Positions 35,631 to 45,325 of a DNA stretch of 64,000 nt are shown piece after piece; within the stretch, counting starts at the first letter, position 1; the number at the start of each line of letters is the position of its first letter. The DNA comes from Pseudideonella sakaiensis (GTDB taxonomy: Bacteria > Pseudomonadota > Gammaproteobacteria > Burkholderiales > Burkholderiaceae_C). The notes under the pieces were generated by a model. That model was not told the origin of the DNA. It did no database searches and saw only the letters and a list, made by a program, of their open reading frames with translations. The stretch covers positions 1 to 64,000 of the forward strand of contig NZ_BBYR01000009.1 of the NCBI RefSeq assembly GCF_001293525.1, in the 5' to 3' direction. Both the position numbers and the translations under genes were made by a program.

Positions 35631-36755
35631 TCAGAGCCCGCTCTTGAAGCTGGTGAACAGCCGCGTCATCGTGCGGCGCACGTCGTTGCCGATCGCGTCG
35701 GGCGCCTGCATCTTGCGCAGGTCGGCATCGCTCAGGAAGACGGTCGGGTTGTTCGCCACTTCCGGCACCACCAGCTTGCGCGATTCCTTGTTCGGGTTCG
35801 CGTAGAACACCTTGTTCGTCAGCGAGGCATGCACCTCCGGACGCAGGATGTAGTTGATGAACTTGTGCGCGTTGTCGGGGTGGGGCGCGTCGGCGGGGAT
35901 CACCATCACGTCGAAGAACAGGATGCCGCCGGTCTTCGGCACCAGGGCCTCGATCTTCTGGCCGGTCTTGCCCTCGATCGCGCGCTGGCGGGCGATGTTG
36001 ATGTCGCCGGACCAGCCGAGCGCCAGGCAGATCGAGCCGTTGGCCATGTCGTTGATGTAGCCCGAGGAGCTGAACAGCGTCACGTGGGGCCGGATCGACT
36101 TCAGCAGCGGGCCGACGGCGGCGTAGTCGGCGGTGTTCTTGCTGTACGCGGGCTTGCCCAGGTAGTGCAGCGCCGCCGGCACGACCTCGGTCGCCGAGTC
36201 CAGCACGCTGACGCCGCAGCCCTTCAGCTTCGAGATGTACTCGGGCTTGAACACCAGATCCCAGGCGTTGTCGGGCATCGGCAGGTTGCCGAGCGCCGCC
36301 TTGACCTTGTCGACGTTGATGCCGACGGTGGTGTAGCCCCAGAGCCAGTTCACCGCGTACTGGTTGCCCGGGTCGAGCTTGGCGAGCTGCTCCAGCAGCA
36401 CCGGGTCGAGGTTCTTCCAGTTCGGGATCTTGGACTTGTCCAGCTTGCGCAGCAGGCCGCCGTCGGCCTGCAGCTTGGCCCAGTAGGACGAGGGCACGAC
36501 GATGTCGTAGCCCGTCTTGCCGGCCACCAGCTTGGCGTGCAGGATCTCGTTGTTGTCGAAGTTGTCGTACCGGACCTTGATGCCGGTTTCCTTCTCGAAG
36601 TTCTTGATCGTGTCTTCGGCGATGTAGTCCGACCAGTTGTAGACGTTCAGCACCTTCTCTTCCTGCGCCGCGGCGGGGCCCGCCCACAGCGCGGCGGCGG
36701 CCGCCACGGTCGTCGTCAGGGTCGCGAGGGCAGCCAGGCGGGTTCGGAGTGTCAT
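35631..36755 (-). CDS. potF: periplasmic putrescine-binding protein PotF-like
   Basis: 374 residues. ATG 36755 is preferred because GAAGGAA lies 6 bases upstream; an ATG at 36761 is also in frame. Signal peptide ends AGPAAAQ. The mature protein starts KVLNVYNWSDYIAEDTIKNFEKETGIKVRYD, the PotF/PotD hallmark, and has GYDIVVPSSYW and LALGWSGDINIARQR. It delivers putrescine to PotGHI. The gap of 124 bp to potG is the longest within the transporter block. Confidence 0.95.
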   Translation of the reverse strand: MTLRTRLAALATLTTTVAAAAALWAGPAAAQEEKVLNVYNWSDYIAEDTIKNFEKETGIKVRYDNFDNNEILHAKLVAGKTGYDIVVPSSYWAKLQADGGLLRKLDKSKIPNWKNLDPVLLEQLAKLDPGNQYAVNWLWGYTTVGINVDKVKAALGNLPMPDNAWDLVFKPEYISKLKGCGVSVLDSATEVVPAALHYLGKPAYSKNTADYAAVGPLLKSIRPHVTLFSSSGYINDMANGSICLALGWSGDINIARQRAIEGKTGQKIEALVPKTGGILFFDVMVIPADAPHPDNAHKFINYILRPEVHASLTNKVFYANPNKESRKLVVPEVANNPTVFLSDADLRKMQAPDAIGNDVRRTMTRLFTSFKSGL

Positions 36756-36886
36756 GCGCATTTCCTTCAGGGTCGGGGGTCGGGAAGGGCTGGGGGGAAG
36801 GGTGACGGAACGGGAGTCTAGCCAAGCGCGGACGGCCGGGACGGGGCGCTGCAAGCCCCATGCCACCACCGCGGCCCGCAACGCGC

Positions 36887-38293
36887 TCAGAGCCATCCGC
36901 GTTGACCCAGTTCCGCGAGGGTCTTGTCCAGGCACAGGCGGATCAGCCCCGCCATCTCGTCCAGCTGGGCGCGGGTGATGACCAGCGGCGGCGCGACGAT
37001 CATCCGGTCGCCCACCGCGCGCATGATCAGGCCGTTCTCGAAGCAGTGGGCACGGCAGAGCATGCCCACCGACTGCTCCGGGTCGAACACCGTCGAGCTC
37101 GCCTTGTCGCGCACCAGCTGGATCGCGCCCATCAGGCCGCAGGTCTGCACCTCGCCGACCAGCGGGTGGGCCGAGAGCTCGTCGAACAGCCGCGCCAGGT
37201 AGGGCCCGGTGTCCTCGCGCACCCGCTCGACCAGGCCCTCGCCTCGGATCAGCTCGAGGTTGGCCAGCGCCACCGCGCAGGCCACCGGGTGGCCGCTGTA
37301 GGTATAGCCGTGCTGGAACTCGCCGCCCTCGTCGATCAGCGCCCGCGCCACCCGCTCGCCGACCATCACGCCGCCCAGCGGCACGTAGCCCGAGGTGACG
37401 CCCTTCGCGAAGGTCATCAGGTCGGGCGTGACGCCCATGGTCTCGCAGCCGAACCAGCGGCCGGTGCGGCCGAAGCCGCAGATCACCTCGTCGCTGACCA
37501 GCAGGATGCCGTACTTGTCGCAGATGCGGCGGATCTCCGGCCAGTAGCTGGCCGGCGGCACGATCACGCCGCCGGCGCCCTGCACCGGCTCGCCGATGAA
37601 GGCGGCCACCTTGTCGGCGCCGAGCTGGACGATGCGCGCTTCCAGCCAGGCCGCCGCGCGGCGGCCGAAGTCCTCGCGGTCCATCCCCTGGCCGAGCTGG
37701 AACCAGAACGGCTGCTCGATGTGGCTGATCCCCGGGATCGGCAGGCCGCCCTGCGCGTGCATGCCGCTCATGCCGCCCAGCGAGGCGCCGGCCATGGTCG
37801 AGCCGTGGTAGGCGTTCAGCCGGCTGATGATGACCTGCCGGTTCGGCTGGCCCTGGATGTCCCAGTAGCGGCGCACCATCCGCACGATGGTGTCGTTGCC
37901 CTCGGAGCCGGAGCTGGAGAAGAAGACGTGCTGGAAGGACGGCGGCGCCACCTCGGCGAGGCGCTCGGCGAGCTGGATCGCCGGCGGCGTCGTGGTCTGG
38001 AAGAAGCTGTTGTAGAACGGCAGGGTCTCGAGCTGGCGCGTCGCCGCATCGATCAGCGCGCGCTGGCCGTAGCCGACGTTGACGCACCACAGCCCGGACA
38101 TCGCGTCCAGGATGCGCTGGCCCTCGCTGTCCCACAGGTAGATGCCGTCGCCGCGCGTGATGACGCGCGTGCCGCGGCCGGCCAGCGCCTTGAAGTCCGT
38201 GAAGGGGTGCAGGTGGTGGGCGGCGTCGGCGGCCTGCCATTCGGCGGTGGTGCGCTGGGCGGCGGGAGCGGCGGAGGCGGTGGCAGCGGTCAT
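36887..38293 (-). CDS. spuC: putrescine--pyruvate aminotransferase (SpuC-like)
   Basis: 468 residues, class III PLP enzyme. Strong match to Pseudomonas SpuC: HHLHPFTDFKALAGRGTRVI, YLWDSEGQRILDAMSGLWCVNVGYG, SGSEGNDTIVRMVRRYW, YHGSTMAGASLGGM, LVSDEVICGFGRTG and the PLP lysine in FAKGVTSGYVPLGG. It transfers the amino group of putrescine to pyruvate, giving 4-aminobutanal, the direct route that bypasses glutamylation. It lies between puuA and potF in the same direction. Confidence 0.93.
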   Translation of the reverse strand: MTAATASAAPAAQRTTAEWQAADAAHHLHPFTDFKALAGRGTRVITRGDGIYLWDSEGQRILDAMSGLWCVNVGYGQRALIDAATRQLETLPFYNSFFQTTTPPAIQLAERLAEVAPPSFQHVFFSSSGSEGNDTIVRMVRRYWDIQGQPNRQVIISRLNAYHGSTMAGASLGGMSGMHAQGGLPIPGISHIEQPFWFQLGQGMDREDFGRRAAAWLEARIVQLGADKVAAFIGEPVQGAGGVIVPPASYWPEIRRICDKYGILLVSDEVICGFGRTGRWFGCETMGVTPDLMTFAKGVTSGYVPLGGVMVGERVARALIDEGGEFQHGYTYSGHPVACAVALANLELIRGEGLVERVREDTGPYLARLFDELSAHPLVGEVQTCGLMGAIQLVRDKASSTVFDPEQSVGMLCRAHCFENGLIMRAVGDRMIVAPPLVITRAQLDEMAGLIRLCLDKTLAELGQRGWL

Positions 38294-38343
38294 GGGCCGG
38301 TCGTCGGGTCGGGGGTCGTGGAAGCGGGGAGGGCGTTGGCGGG

Positions 38344-39711
38344 TCAGACGTGCAGCAGCAGGTGCTCGCGCTCCCAGGGCGAGATCACCTTCATGAACTC
38401 GGCGTACTCGATCTCCTTGACCTCGGTGTAGACCGTCACGAAGGACTGCCCGAGCACCTCAGCCAGGTCCTTCTCGGCGCGCAGCAGCGCCAGCGCCTCG
38501 CCCAGGCTGCGCGGCAGCTGGAAGTCGCCGAGGTAGGCGTCGCCCTTGCACTCGGGCGTCGGCTCGATGCGGTTCTTGATGCCCAGGTAGCCGCAGGCCA
38601 GCGTGGCGGCCAGCGCGACATAGGGGTTGGCGTCGGCGCCGATCACGCGGTTCTCGATGCGCCGCGCCGTCGCGGTGGCCACCGGCGAGCGGATGCCGAC
38701 GGTGCGGTTGTCGGTGCCCCACTGGATGTTGATCGGCGCCGCGTTCGAGCGCACCAGCCGGCGGTAGCTGTTCACGTAGGGGGCGAACAGCGCCATCGCC
38801 GCTGGCACGTAGCGCTGCAGGCCGCCGATGTACCAGTAGAAGGCCTGGCTCGGGCTGCCGTCGGGGTTGCTGAACAGGTTCTTGCCGGTCAGCTTGTTGA
38901 CGATGCTCTGGTGGATGTGCATCGCGCTGCCGGGCTCGCCGGCGATCGGTTTGGCCATGAAGGTCGCGAACATGCCGTGGCGCATCGCCGCCTCGCGCAC
39001 CGTGCGCTTGAAGAAGAACACCTCGTCGGCCAGGCCCAGCGGGTGGGCGTGGAAGAAGTTGATCTCCATCTGGCCGGCGCCGACCTCGTGGATCAGCGTG
39101 TCCACGTTCAGCTCCATCTGCTCGCAGTAGGCGTAGACGTCCTCGAACAGCGGATCGAACTCGTTGACGGCGTCGATCGAGTAGGCCTGGCGCGAGGTCT
39201 CGGCGCGGCCGCTGCGGCCGACCGGGGCCTTCAGCGGCACGTCCGGGTCCGCGTTGCGCGCCACCAGGTAGAACTCCAGCTCGGGCGCCACCACCGGCTC
39301 CCAGCCCTCGGCGCCATAAAGCTCGCAGATGCGGCGCAGCACCGAGCGCGGCGCGAAGGGCACGAGCTGGCCGTGCTTGTCGAAGCAGTCGTGGATCACC
39401 TGCGCCGTCGGGTCGGCCGCCCAGGGCACGATGCGCACCGTGGTCGGGTCCGGCCGCAGGTGCATGTCCTGGTCGGTCGGGCTGATCACGTCGTAGTACG
39501 GGCCCTCCTCGGGGAACTCGCCGGTCACGCCCATCGCGACGACCGCCTCCGGCAGGCGCATGCCGCGGTCCTCGGTGAACTTCTGGCGCGGCAGGATCTT
39601 GCCCCGCGCCACGCCGGTGAGGTCCGGCACCAGGCACTCGATCTCGGTGACGCGCTTGTCGTCGAGCCACTGCTCGAGTTCGCTGAAGGTGAAGTTGTCG
39701 CGGGAGGCCAT
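38344..39711 (-). CDS. puuA: gamma-glutamylputrescine synthetase
   Basis: 455 residues with glutamine-synthetase fold: CLVPDLTGVARGKILPRQKF, PELEFYLVA, EVGAGQMEINFFHAHPLGLADEVFFFKRTVREAA, GSAMHIHQSIVNK, RRLVRSNAAPINIQWG and GADANPYVALAATLACGYLGI. This is the PuuA/SpuI type. It joins glutamate to putrescine with ATP, the first step of the gamma-glutamyl pathway. Start MASRDNFTF at 39711. The spacing to spuC is 50 bp and to puuD 80 bp. Confidence 0.94.
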   Translation of the reverse strand: MASRDNFTFSELEQWLDDKRVTEIECLVPDLTGVARGKILPRQKFTEDRGMRLPEAVVAMGVTGEFPEEGPYYDVISPTDQDMHLRPDPTTVRIVPWAADPTAQVIHDCFDKHGQLVPFAPRSVLRRICELYGAEGWEPVVAPELEFYLVARNADPDVPLKAPVGRSGRAETSRQAYSIDAVNEFDPLFEDVYAYCEQMELNVDTLIHEVGAGQMEINFFHAHPLGLADEVFFFKRTVREAAMRHGMFATFMAKPIAGEPGSAMHIHQSIVNKLTGKNLFSNPDGSPSQAFYWYIGGLQRYVPAAMALFAPYVNSYRRLVRSNAAPINIQWGTDNRTVGIRSPVATATARRIENRVIGADANPYVALAATLACGYLGIKNRIEPTPECKGDAYLGDFQLPRSLGEALALLRAEKDLAEVLGQSFVTVYTEVKEIEYAEFMKVISPWEREHLLLHV

Positions 39712-39791
39712 GGTCGGAAAGGGGAGGGGGTCGGTCGGAGGCGGTGGGGCGGTCGGACGGCGGCGGTCGGCACGGCCGGGGCGCGTGGCGC

Positions 39792-40649
39792 CTAGCGGTC
39801 GGGGACCTCCTCCGGCTGCGCGCGTCGCAGGCGCTCGCGCTGGCGCGCCCGGCAGGCCTCGCCGAAGGCGCGCAGCAGGCGCAGCGAGACCGGGTTCTCG
39901 GCGGCCTGCCATTCCGGGTGCCACTGCACGCACAGCGAGAAGGCCGGCGCATCGGCGACCGAGAAGGCCTCGACCAGCCCGTCCGGCGCGAGCGCCTCGA
40001 CGCGCAGGCCGGCGGCCAGCCGGTTCACGCCCTGGCCGTGCACCGAATTGACGACCACGTCGTCCGGGCCGAGCACGCGCGCCAGCACGCCGCCGGGCTG
40101 CACCTGCACCGCGTGGGCCGGCGCATACATCTCCGCCGCGCCCGCGCCCGCCCGGCCGCCGGCACCGCGGTGCTCGTGCCGCCCGGCGACCTCCTGCACC
40201 GCCTGGTACAGGCTGCCGCCGAGGGCCACGTTGGTTTCCTGCAGCCCGCGGCAGACCGCGAACAGCGGCACGCCGAGCGCCAGCGCGCGGCGGATCAGCG
40301 GCAGCGTCCAGGCGTCGCGCAGCGGATCCAGTGGCAGCGAGGCGTCGTGCACCGCCTCGCCGAAGTGGCTGGGGTGCACGTTCGACGGCGAGCCGGTCAG
40401 GAACAGGCCGTCGGCGAAGGCGAGCGCCTCGTCGATCTCGTCCGGCTCGAGCGAGGGCACGACCAGCGGCAGCGCACCGGCCAGCCGCACCGCGTCCACG
40501 TACTTGCGGCCGGCCACGTGGAAGGGGTGCTCGCCGAGCAGGCGGTTGCAGGCCGGCACCAGCACGCGCGGCTTGCGGCCGGCCGGGCCGGCGGCTTCCT
40601 CGGGCAGGGCAGCCTCGGGGCGCAGCAGGGGCGGGCGGGGGTCGTTCAC
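39792..40649 (-). CDS. puuD: gamma-glutamyl-GABA hydrolase (class I amidotransferase, C26)
   Basis: 285 residues from GTG 40649, overlapping the puuB stop by 4 bp. Catalytic Cys133 in VPLFAVCRGLQETN, with VQWHPEWQ giving the His/Glu pair near residue 243. RKYVDAVRLAGALPLVVPS and LTGSPSNVHP are typical of PuuD. It splits gamma-glutamyl-GABA into glutamate and GABA. A Gly/Ala-rich insert (AGGRAGAGAAEM) lies after residue 160. Confidence 0.93.
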   Translation of the reverse strand: MNDPRPPLLRPEAALPEEAAGPAGRKPRVLVPACNRLLGEHPFHVAGRKYVDAVRLAGALPLVVPSLEPDEIDEALAFADGLFLTGSPSNVHPSHFGEAVHDASLPLDPLRDAWTLPLIRRALALGVPLFAVCRGLQETNVALGGSLYQAVQEVAGRHEHRGAGGRAGAGAAEMYAPAHAVQVQPGGVLARVLGPDDVVVNSVHGQGVNRLAAGLRVEALAPDGLVEAFSVADAPAFSLCVQWHPEWQAAENPVSLRLLRAFGEACRARQRERLRRAQPEEVPDR

Positions 40650-41974
40650 AACAGGTCCTTCAGGCGGTAGTAGGCCATGCCGGCGACGAGCGCCGGCGTG
40701 CGCAGCAGCGCGCCGCCCGGGAAGCGCCGGTGCTGCAGGCGCGCGAAGGTGTCGAAGCGGCTCGCATCGCCATCGATCGCCTCGGCCACCAGTTTGCCGG
40801 CGAGTCCGGTCAACGCCAAGCCGTGGCCGGAGAATCCTTGCAGATAGACCACGCGGCGCCAGGCGCGCGCCTCGGCCCCCCCGGCCATCCGGTCGGAGAC
40901 GCGGCCGAAATCGGGCGCCCGGTTCATCGAGATGTCGACGAAGCCGCCCCAGGCGTACTCGACGTCCACGCCGGCCAGCTGCGGGAAGGTCGCCACCATG
41001 CGCCGGCGCATGCCGGCGGCGAGGTTCGGCGGCGTCGCCGTGCTGTAGCTGACCCGCCCGCCGTAGACCATCCGGTGGTCGGCACCGGGGCGGAAGTAGT
41101 CGAGCACGAAGTTGGTGTCGCAGCAGGCGGCGCCGCAGGGGATCAGCGCGGCGGCCCGCGCCGGGTCGAGCCGCTCGGAGGCGACCAGGTAGGTGCCGAC
41201 CGGCATGATGCGCGGCGCCAGCACCGGCACCAGGTCCTGCAGGTAGACGTTGCCGGCCAGCAGCACGTGCGAGGCGCGGACCCGGCCGCCGGCGGTGTGC
41301 AGCACGCAGGGTTCCCCCGGCTCCAGGCGAGTCACGGCCGACTGCTCGTGCAGCCGCACGCCCAGCGACGCGGCGGCCGCCGCCAGGCCGCGGGTGTATT
41401 TCAGCGGATGCAGGTGGCCCGAGCGTGGGTCGTGCACGCCGCTGTGGAAGCGCGGGCTGTCGATCCAGCCGCGCAGTTCGCCCGGTGGCAGCCAGCGCGT
41501 CTCGTGGCCGTAGACCTCGGCCATGCGGGCCTGCCAGCGCTGCAGCTCGGCACCCTTGCGCGCGTTCACCGCCAGGCTGAGGTAGCCGGGACGCCAGTCG
41601 CAGTCGATGCCGAAGCGCGCGATGCGCTCGCCGATCAGGTCCAGCGCCTCCAGGGTCATCGCCCAGACGCGGCGCGCCTCGTCGAGCCCGAGCTGGGCCT
41701 CGATCACGTCCTGCTCGCAGGCCAGGCCGGCGATCGCCTGGCCGCCGTTGCGGCCCGACGCACCCCAGCCGAACTCGCGCGCCTCCAGCACGACGACCGC
41801 GTGGCCACGGTCGGCCAGCTCGATCGCCGCCGACAGCCCGGCCAGGCCGCCGCCGACGATCGCGACGTCGGCCTCGACCGTGCCGTCGAGCGCCGGATGC
41901 GCGGGGGCCTGCGGCGCGGTGGCCGCGTAGTAGGACGTCCGGCTCAGCGCCTCGTCGGTGCGCAGCAGGCCCAT
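40646..41974 (-). CDS. puuB: gamma-glutamylputrescine oxidase (FAD-dependent)
   Basis: 442 residues. FAD-binding ADVAIVGGGLAGLSAAIELADRGHAVVVLEA near residue 36, GWGASGRNGGQ, and the C-terminal FSGHGLALTGLAGKLVAEAI. These are DAO-family features shared by PuuB. It oxidises the free amine of gamma-glutamylputrescine to the aldehyde, releasing ammonia and peroxide. It overlaps puuD by 4 bp and starts 26 bp after the end of the aminotransferase gene upstream. Confidence 0.93.
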   Translation of the reverse strand: MGLLRTDEALSRTSYYAATAPQAPAHPALDGTVEADVAIVGGGLAGLSAAIELADRGHAVVVLEAREFGWGASGRNGGQAIAGLACEQDVIEAQLGLDEARRVWAMTLEALDLIGERIARFGIDCDWRPGYLSLAVNARKGAELQRWQARMAEVYGHETRWLPPGELRGWIDSPRFHSGVHDPRSGHLHPLKYTRGLAAAAASLGVRLHEQSAVTRLEPGEPCVLHTAGGRVRASHVLLAGNVYLQDLVPVLAPRIMPVGTYLVASERLDPARAAALIPCGAACCDTNFVLDYFRPGADHRMVYGGRVSYSTATPPNLAAGMRRRMVATFPQLAGVDVEYAWGGFVDISMNRAPDFGRVSDRMAGGAEARAWRRVVYLQGFSGHGLALTGLAGKLVAEAIDGDASRFDTFARLQHRRFPGGALLRTPALVAGMAYYRLKDLL

Positions 41975-42000
41975 GCGGTCGTCGGGGCGGCCGCGGGGAT

Positions 42001-43365
42001 TCAGGCCACGCGGCGGATCGCGGCGGCCACGGTGTCGATCACGCGCTGCAGCTGGGCCTCCTCGATGATCAGCGGCGGCGACAGCGCGATCGTGTCGCCG
42101 GTGGTGCGGATCAGCACGCCCTGCTCCCAGCAGTCGAGGAAGACCGAGAAGGCCCGCTTGCCCGGCTCGCCCGGCCGCGGCTCGAGCTCGATGCCGCCGA
42201 CGAAGCCGAGGTTGCGGATGTCGATCACGTGCGGCAGGCCGCGCAGCGAGTGCACCGCCTGCGCGAACATCGGCTCGAGGCGGCTGCCGCGCGTCAGCAG
42301 GTCCTCCTCGGCATAGGTGTCCAGCGTGCCCAGCGCGGCGGCGCAGGCCAGCGGGTGCCCGGAGTAGGTGTAGCCGTGCGGGAACTCGATCAGGTGCTCC
42401 GGGCCGGTCATGAAGGCCTCGTAGATCGCGTCGCGCGCGAACACCGCGCCCATCGGCACGCAGCCGTTGGTGATGCCCTTGGCGCAGGTCATCAGGTCGG
42501 GCGTGACGCCGAAGCGGGTGGCGGCGAAGGGCGCGCCGAGGCGGCCGAAACCGGTGATGACCTCGTCGAAGATCAGCAGGATGCCGTGCCGGTCGCAGAT
42601 CTCGCGCAGGCGCTGCAGGTAGCCCTGCGGCGGTACCAGCACGCCGGTGGAGCCGGCCACCGGCTCGACGATCACCGCGGCGATCGTCGACGCGTCGTGC
42701 AGCGCCACCAGGCGCTCGAGGTCGTCCGCGAGCTCCGCGCCGTGCGCCGGCTGGCCGACGCTGTAGGCATTGCGCGCCGGGTCGTGCGTGTGCCGCAGGT
42801 GGTCCACGCCCGCGACCATGGCGCCGAATACCTTGCGGTTGCCGACCATGCCGCCGACCGAGATGCCGCCGAAGTTCACGCCGTGGTAGCCGCGCTCGCG
42901 GCCGATCAGGCGGGTGCGGGTGCCCTCGCCGCGGGCGCGGTGGTAGGCCAGCGCGATCTTCAGCGCCGACTCCACCGCCTCCGAGCCGGAGTTGGCGAAG
43001 AAGACCTTGTCCAGCCCCGGCGGCGTCAGCTGCACCAGGCGCTCGGCCAGCTCGAAGGCCTTCGGGTGGCCCATGTTGAAGGGCGGGGCGAAATCCAGCT
43101 CGGCGGCCTGGCGCTGGATCGCCTCGACGATGCGCGGCCGGTTGTGGCCGGCGTTGACGCACCACAGCCCGGCGATCGAGTCGAGCACCTCGCGCCCGTC
43201 GGGCGTGCGGAAGAACATGCCATCGGCGCCGCTGACCAGGCGCGGCGCCTCCTTGAACTGGCGGTTCGCGGTGAACGGCATCCAGTAGGCCGCCTTGCCG
43301 GCCGGCGTGATCGCGGGGGCACCGGCGGCGGCGTGGGGGTCGATGTGGCCGAGGTCGTTGTACAT
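42001..43365 (-). CDS. omega-amino acid--pyruvate aminotransferase (BauA-like)
   Basis: 454 residues, class III PLP enzyme but of a different subgroup from SpuC: YWMPFTANRQFKEAPRLVSG, LDSIAGLWCVNAGHNRPRIVEAI, NSGSEAVESALKIALAYH, GVNFGGISVGGM, FDEVITGFGRLG and CAKGITNGCVPMG with the PLP lysine. Relatives use beta-alanine or other omega-amino acids, and GABA is a plausible substrate. In this cluster it could convert GABA to succinate semialdehyde, completing putrescine breakdown. No separate GabT or GabD gene is visible nearby. Confidence 0.9.
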   Translation of the reverse strand: MYNDLGHIDPHAAAGAPAITPAGKAAYWMPFTANRQFKEAPRLVSGADGMFFRTPDGREVLDSIAGLWCVNAGHNRPRIVEAIQRQAAELDFAPPFNMGHPKAFELAERLVQLTPPGLDKVFFANSGSEAVESALKIALAYHRARGEGTRTRLIGRERGYHGVNFGGISVGGMVGNRKVFGAMVAGVDHLRHTHDPARNAYSVGQPAHGAELADDLERLVALHDASTIAAVIVEPVAGSTGVLVPPQGYLQRLREICDRHGILLIFDEVITGFGRLGAPFAATRFGVTPDLMTCAKGITNGCVPMGAVFARDAIYEAFMTGPEHLIEFPHGYTYSGHPLACAAALGTLDTYAEEDLLTRGSRLEPMFAQAVHSLRGLPHVIDIRNLGFVGGIELEPRPGEPGKRAFSVFLDCWEQGVLIRTTGDTIALSPPLIIEEAQLQRVIDTVAAAIRRVA

Positions 43366-43458
43366 GGCGGCTCCTGGGATGCGGTGGGTGCCAGTCTAGC
43401 CCCGCGGCGGGGCCCCGCACCAGCGGCGCAACCCGTGGCGCAGGCGGCGGGCGGCGCG

Positions 43459-44388
43459 TCAGGCGCCGCCCAGGCGGCGGCGCTGGCCGCAGAGGTAGGT
43501 CCAGACCAGCGTCGCTGCGGCCAGGCTGGCGAGCTCGGCATGGTCGTAGGGCGGCGCCACCTCCACGCAGTCCATGCCGACGCAGTCGATCGCGCCCAGG
43601 CCCTCCACCAGGCTGAGCACCTGGTTGCTCGTCAGGCCGCCGGGCTCCGGCGTACCGGTGCCGGGGGCGAAGGCGGGGTCCAGGCAGTCGATGTCCAGGC
43701 TGACGTACAGCGGCGGCTGGCCGTGCGCAGCACGCCGCGCCTGCAGGTCCTCCAGCACGAAGGCGAGCTGGGCCGGCGACTCCAGGCCCCGCAGCGCGCG
43801 CGCCTCGTGGATGCGGCCACCGCGCTCGGCGACGTACTCGCGCGCCTCGCGCAGCCCGGCCGAGCGGATACCCACCTGCACCACGCAGCGCGGCTCCACC
43901 AGGCCCTCGGCCAGCGCCTCCGCGACCCAGGTGCCGTGGCCGCTGGGCTCGCCGAAATGGTCGGTCCAGGTGTCGCAGTGGGCGTCGAAATGCAGCACCG
44001 CGAGCGGGCGGCCGAGCTGCTGCCGGTAGGCGCGCAGCAGGCTCAGCGTGACCGAGTGGTCACCGCCCAGCCAGGCCATGTGATGGCGCGCGATCAGCGG
44101 CGCCGCCTGCGCCTCCAGCGCCGCACGCATCGGCTGCAGCGCGGTGTTCGGCAGCGCGAGGTCGCCGGCGTCGCCGAGCACGCCCGCCAGGTCGAGGTCG
44201 AACAGGGGGTGCGTGCCGTCGCACAGCATGTGGCTGGCCTCGCGGATCGCGCGCGGCCCGAAGCGGGCACCCGGCCGGTTCGTGACGGCGCCGTCCCAGG
44301 CGATCCCGGCGACCGCGAAGGCGTGGTCGCGCGCCAATGGCGGACACTTGAGGAAGGTCTGCTGCGAAAGGAACGCGAAGGCGGTCAT
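43459..44388 (-). CDS. speB: agmatinase (ureohydrolase family)
   Basis: 309 residues. The binuclear manganese site is seen in GGDHSVTL (His111), HFDAHCDTW (Asp135, His137, Asp139) and YVSLDIDCLDPAFAPGTGTPEPGG. Start MTAFAFLSQQ; a longer start adds improbable residues. It hydrolyses agmatine to putrescine and urea, feeding the cluster. It is the first gene of the polyamine block and diverges from the amidotransferase gene after 118 bp, where the operon promoter should lie; no clear promoter was seen there. Confidence 0.92.
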   Translation of the reverse strand: MTAFAFLSQQTFLKCPPLARDHAFAVAGIAWDGAVTNRPGARFGPRAIREASHMLCDGTHPLFDLDLAGVLGDAGDLALPNTALQPMRAALEAQAAPLIARHHMAWLGGDHSVTLSLLRAYRQQLGRPLAVLHFDAHCDTWTDHFGEPSGHGTWVAEALAEGLVEPRCVVQVGIRSAGLREAREYVAERGGRIHEARALRGLESPAQLAFVLEDLQARRAAHGQPPLYVSLDIDCLDPAFAPGTGTPEPGGLTSNQVLSLVEGLGAIDCVGMDCVEVAPPYDHAELASLAAATLVWTYLCGQRRRLGGA

Positions 44389-44506
44389 CGGGTCAGTCGG
44401 GAGAGCCGGGCCGGCCCGATTGTCACCGGCGCCTGCCCGCTGCACCGCACCGGGCCGCCCGGGCCGCCCGGACCGCAGACAGACACCCCGTCCTTCAGAA
44501 CCTCCG

Positions 44507-45223
44507 ATGCGCCCTGTCCTGATCCTGCAGCACCTCGCCGGCGACGGGCCGGCCTACCTGGCGACCTGGCTGGCCCGCCGCGGCATCCCGGCGGACGTGC
44601 GCTGCAGCGAGCGCGGCGAGGCATTCCCGGCCGACATCGGCGGCTACCGGGCGCTGGCGGTGCTGGGCGGCGCGATGAGCGCGAACGATCCACTGCCCGG
44701 CCTGCGCGATGCGGAGCGCCTGATCCTTCAGGCGATGTCGGCCGACCGCCCGGTCATCGGCCACTGCCTCGGCGGGCAGCTGATGGCGCGCGCGCTGGGC
44801 GCCCGCATCGCGGCCTCGCCGGCGCCCGAGATCGGCTGGCTGCCAGTGGACTGGGCGGCAGAGGCGGGCGCGTGGTTCGGCCCGGCGCTGGCCGATCCGG
44901 AGCCGCCGCGGGTCTTCCACTGGCACTTCGAAGCCTTCGCGCTGCCGCCGCAGGCGCAAGCGCTCGGCGGCAGCCCCGCCTGCCCGCACCAGGCCTTCGC
45001 GATCGGCCCGCACCTGGCGATGCAGTTCCACGTCGAACTGGACGAGGAGAAGCTGCACCGCTGGGCGCGCGAGCCCGAGGACAGCTACGCGCCGGCGCAC
45101 GCCGCCCACCCCGCGACCGTGCAGTCGGCCGACGCGATGCTGGCCGATGCCGCCCGGCGTCTCGCGGCGCAGCAGCGGCTGGCCGACGCGGCTTACGGGC
45201 GCTGGATCGCGGCGGCGGGCTGA
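44507..45223 (+). CDS. class I glutamine amidotransferase-like protein
   Basis: 238 residues. GATase1 fold: LAVLGGAMSANDP, nucleophile Cys87 in PVIGHCLGGQLMARALGA, and MQFHVELDEEKL as the His site where QFHPE is usual. Similar stand-alone proteins resemble the GuaA amidotransferase domain and some hydrolyse gamma-glutamyl compounds. It is divergent from speB, so it may share regulation and could act on glutamylated polyamines; that is inference. Confidence 0.85.
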   Translation: MRPVLILQHLAGDGPAYLATWLARRGIPADVRCSERGEAFPADIGGYRALAVLGGAMSANDPLPGLRDAERLILQAMSADRPVIGHCLGGQLMARALGARIAASPAPEIGWLPVDWAAEAGAWFGPALADPEPPRVFHWHFEAFALPPQAQALGGSPACPHQAFAIGPHLAMQFHVELDEEKLHRWAREPEDSYAPAHAAHPATVQSADAMLADAARRLAAQQRLADAAYGRWIAAAG

Positions 45224-45325
45224 GAAGCCGCGCCGCCCCGGCTGGGCGGCGACCGGGCGGGCCAGACACGCGGCGCGTCGCCGTGGCCCATTTTTCCAGC
45301 GGGCGCGCCAGCGTTTCATATAGCG

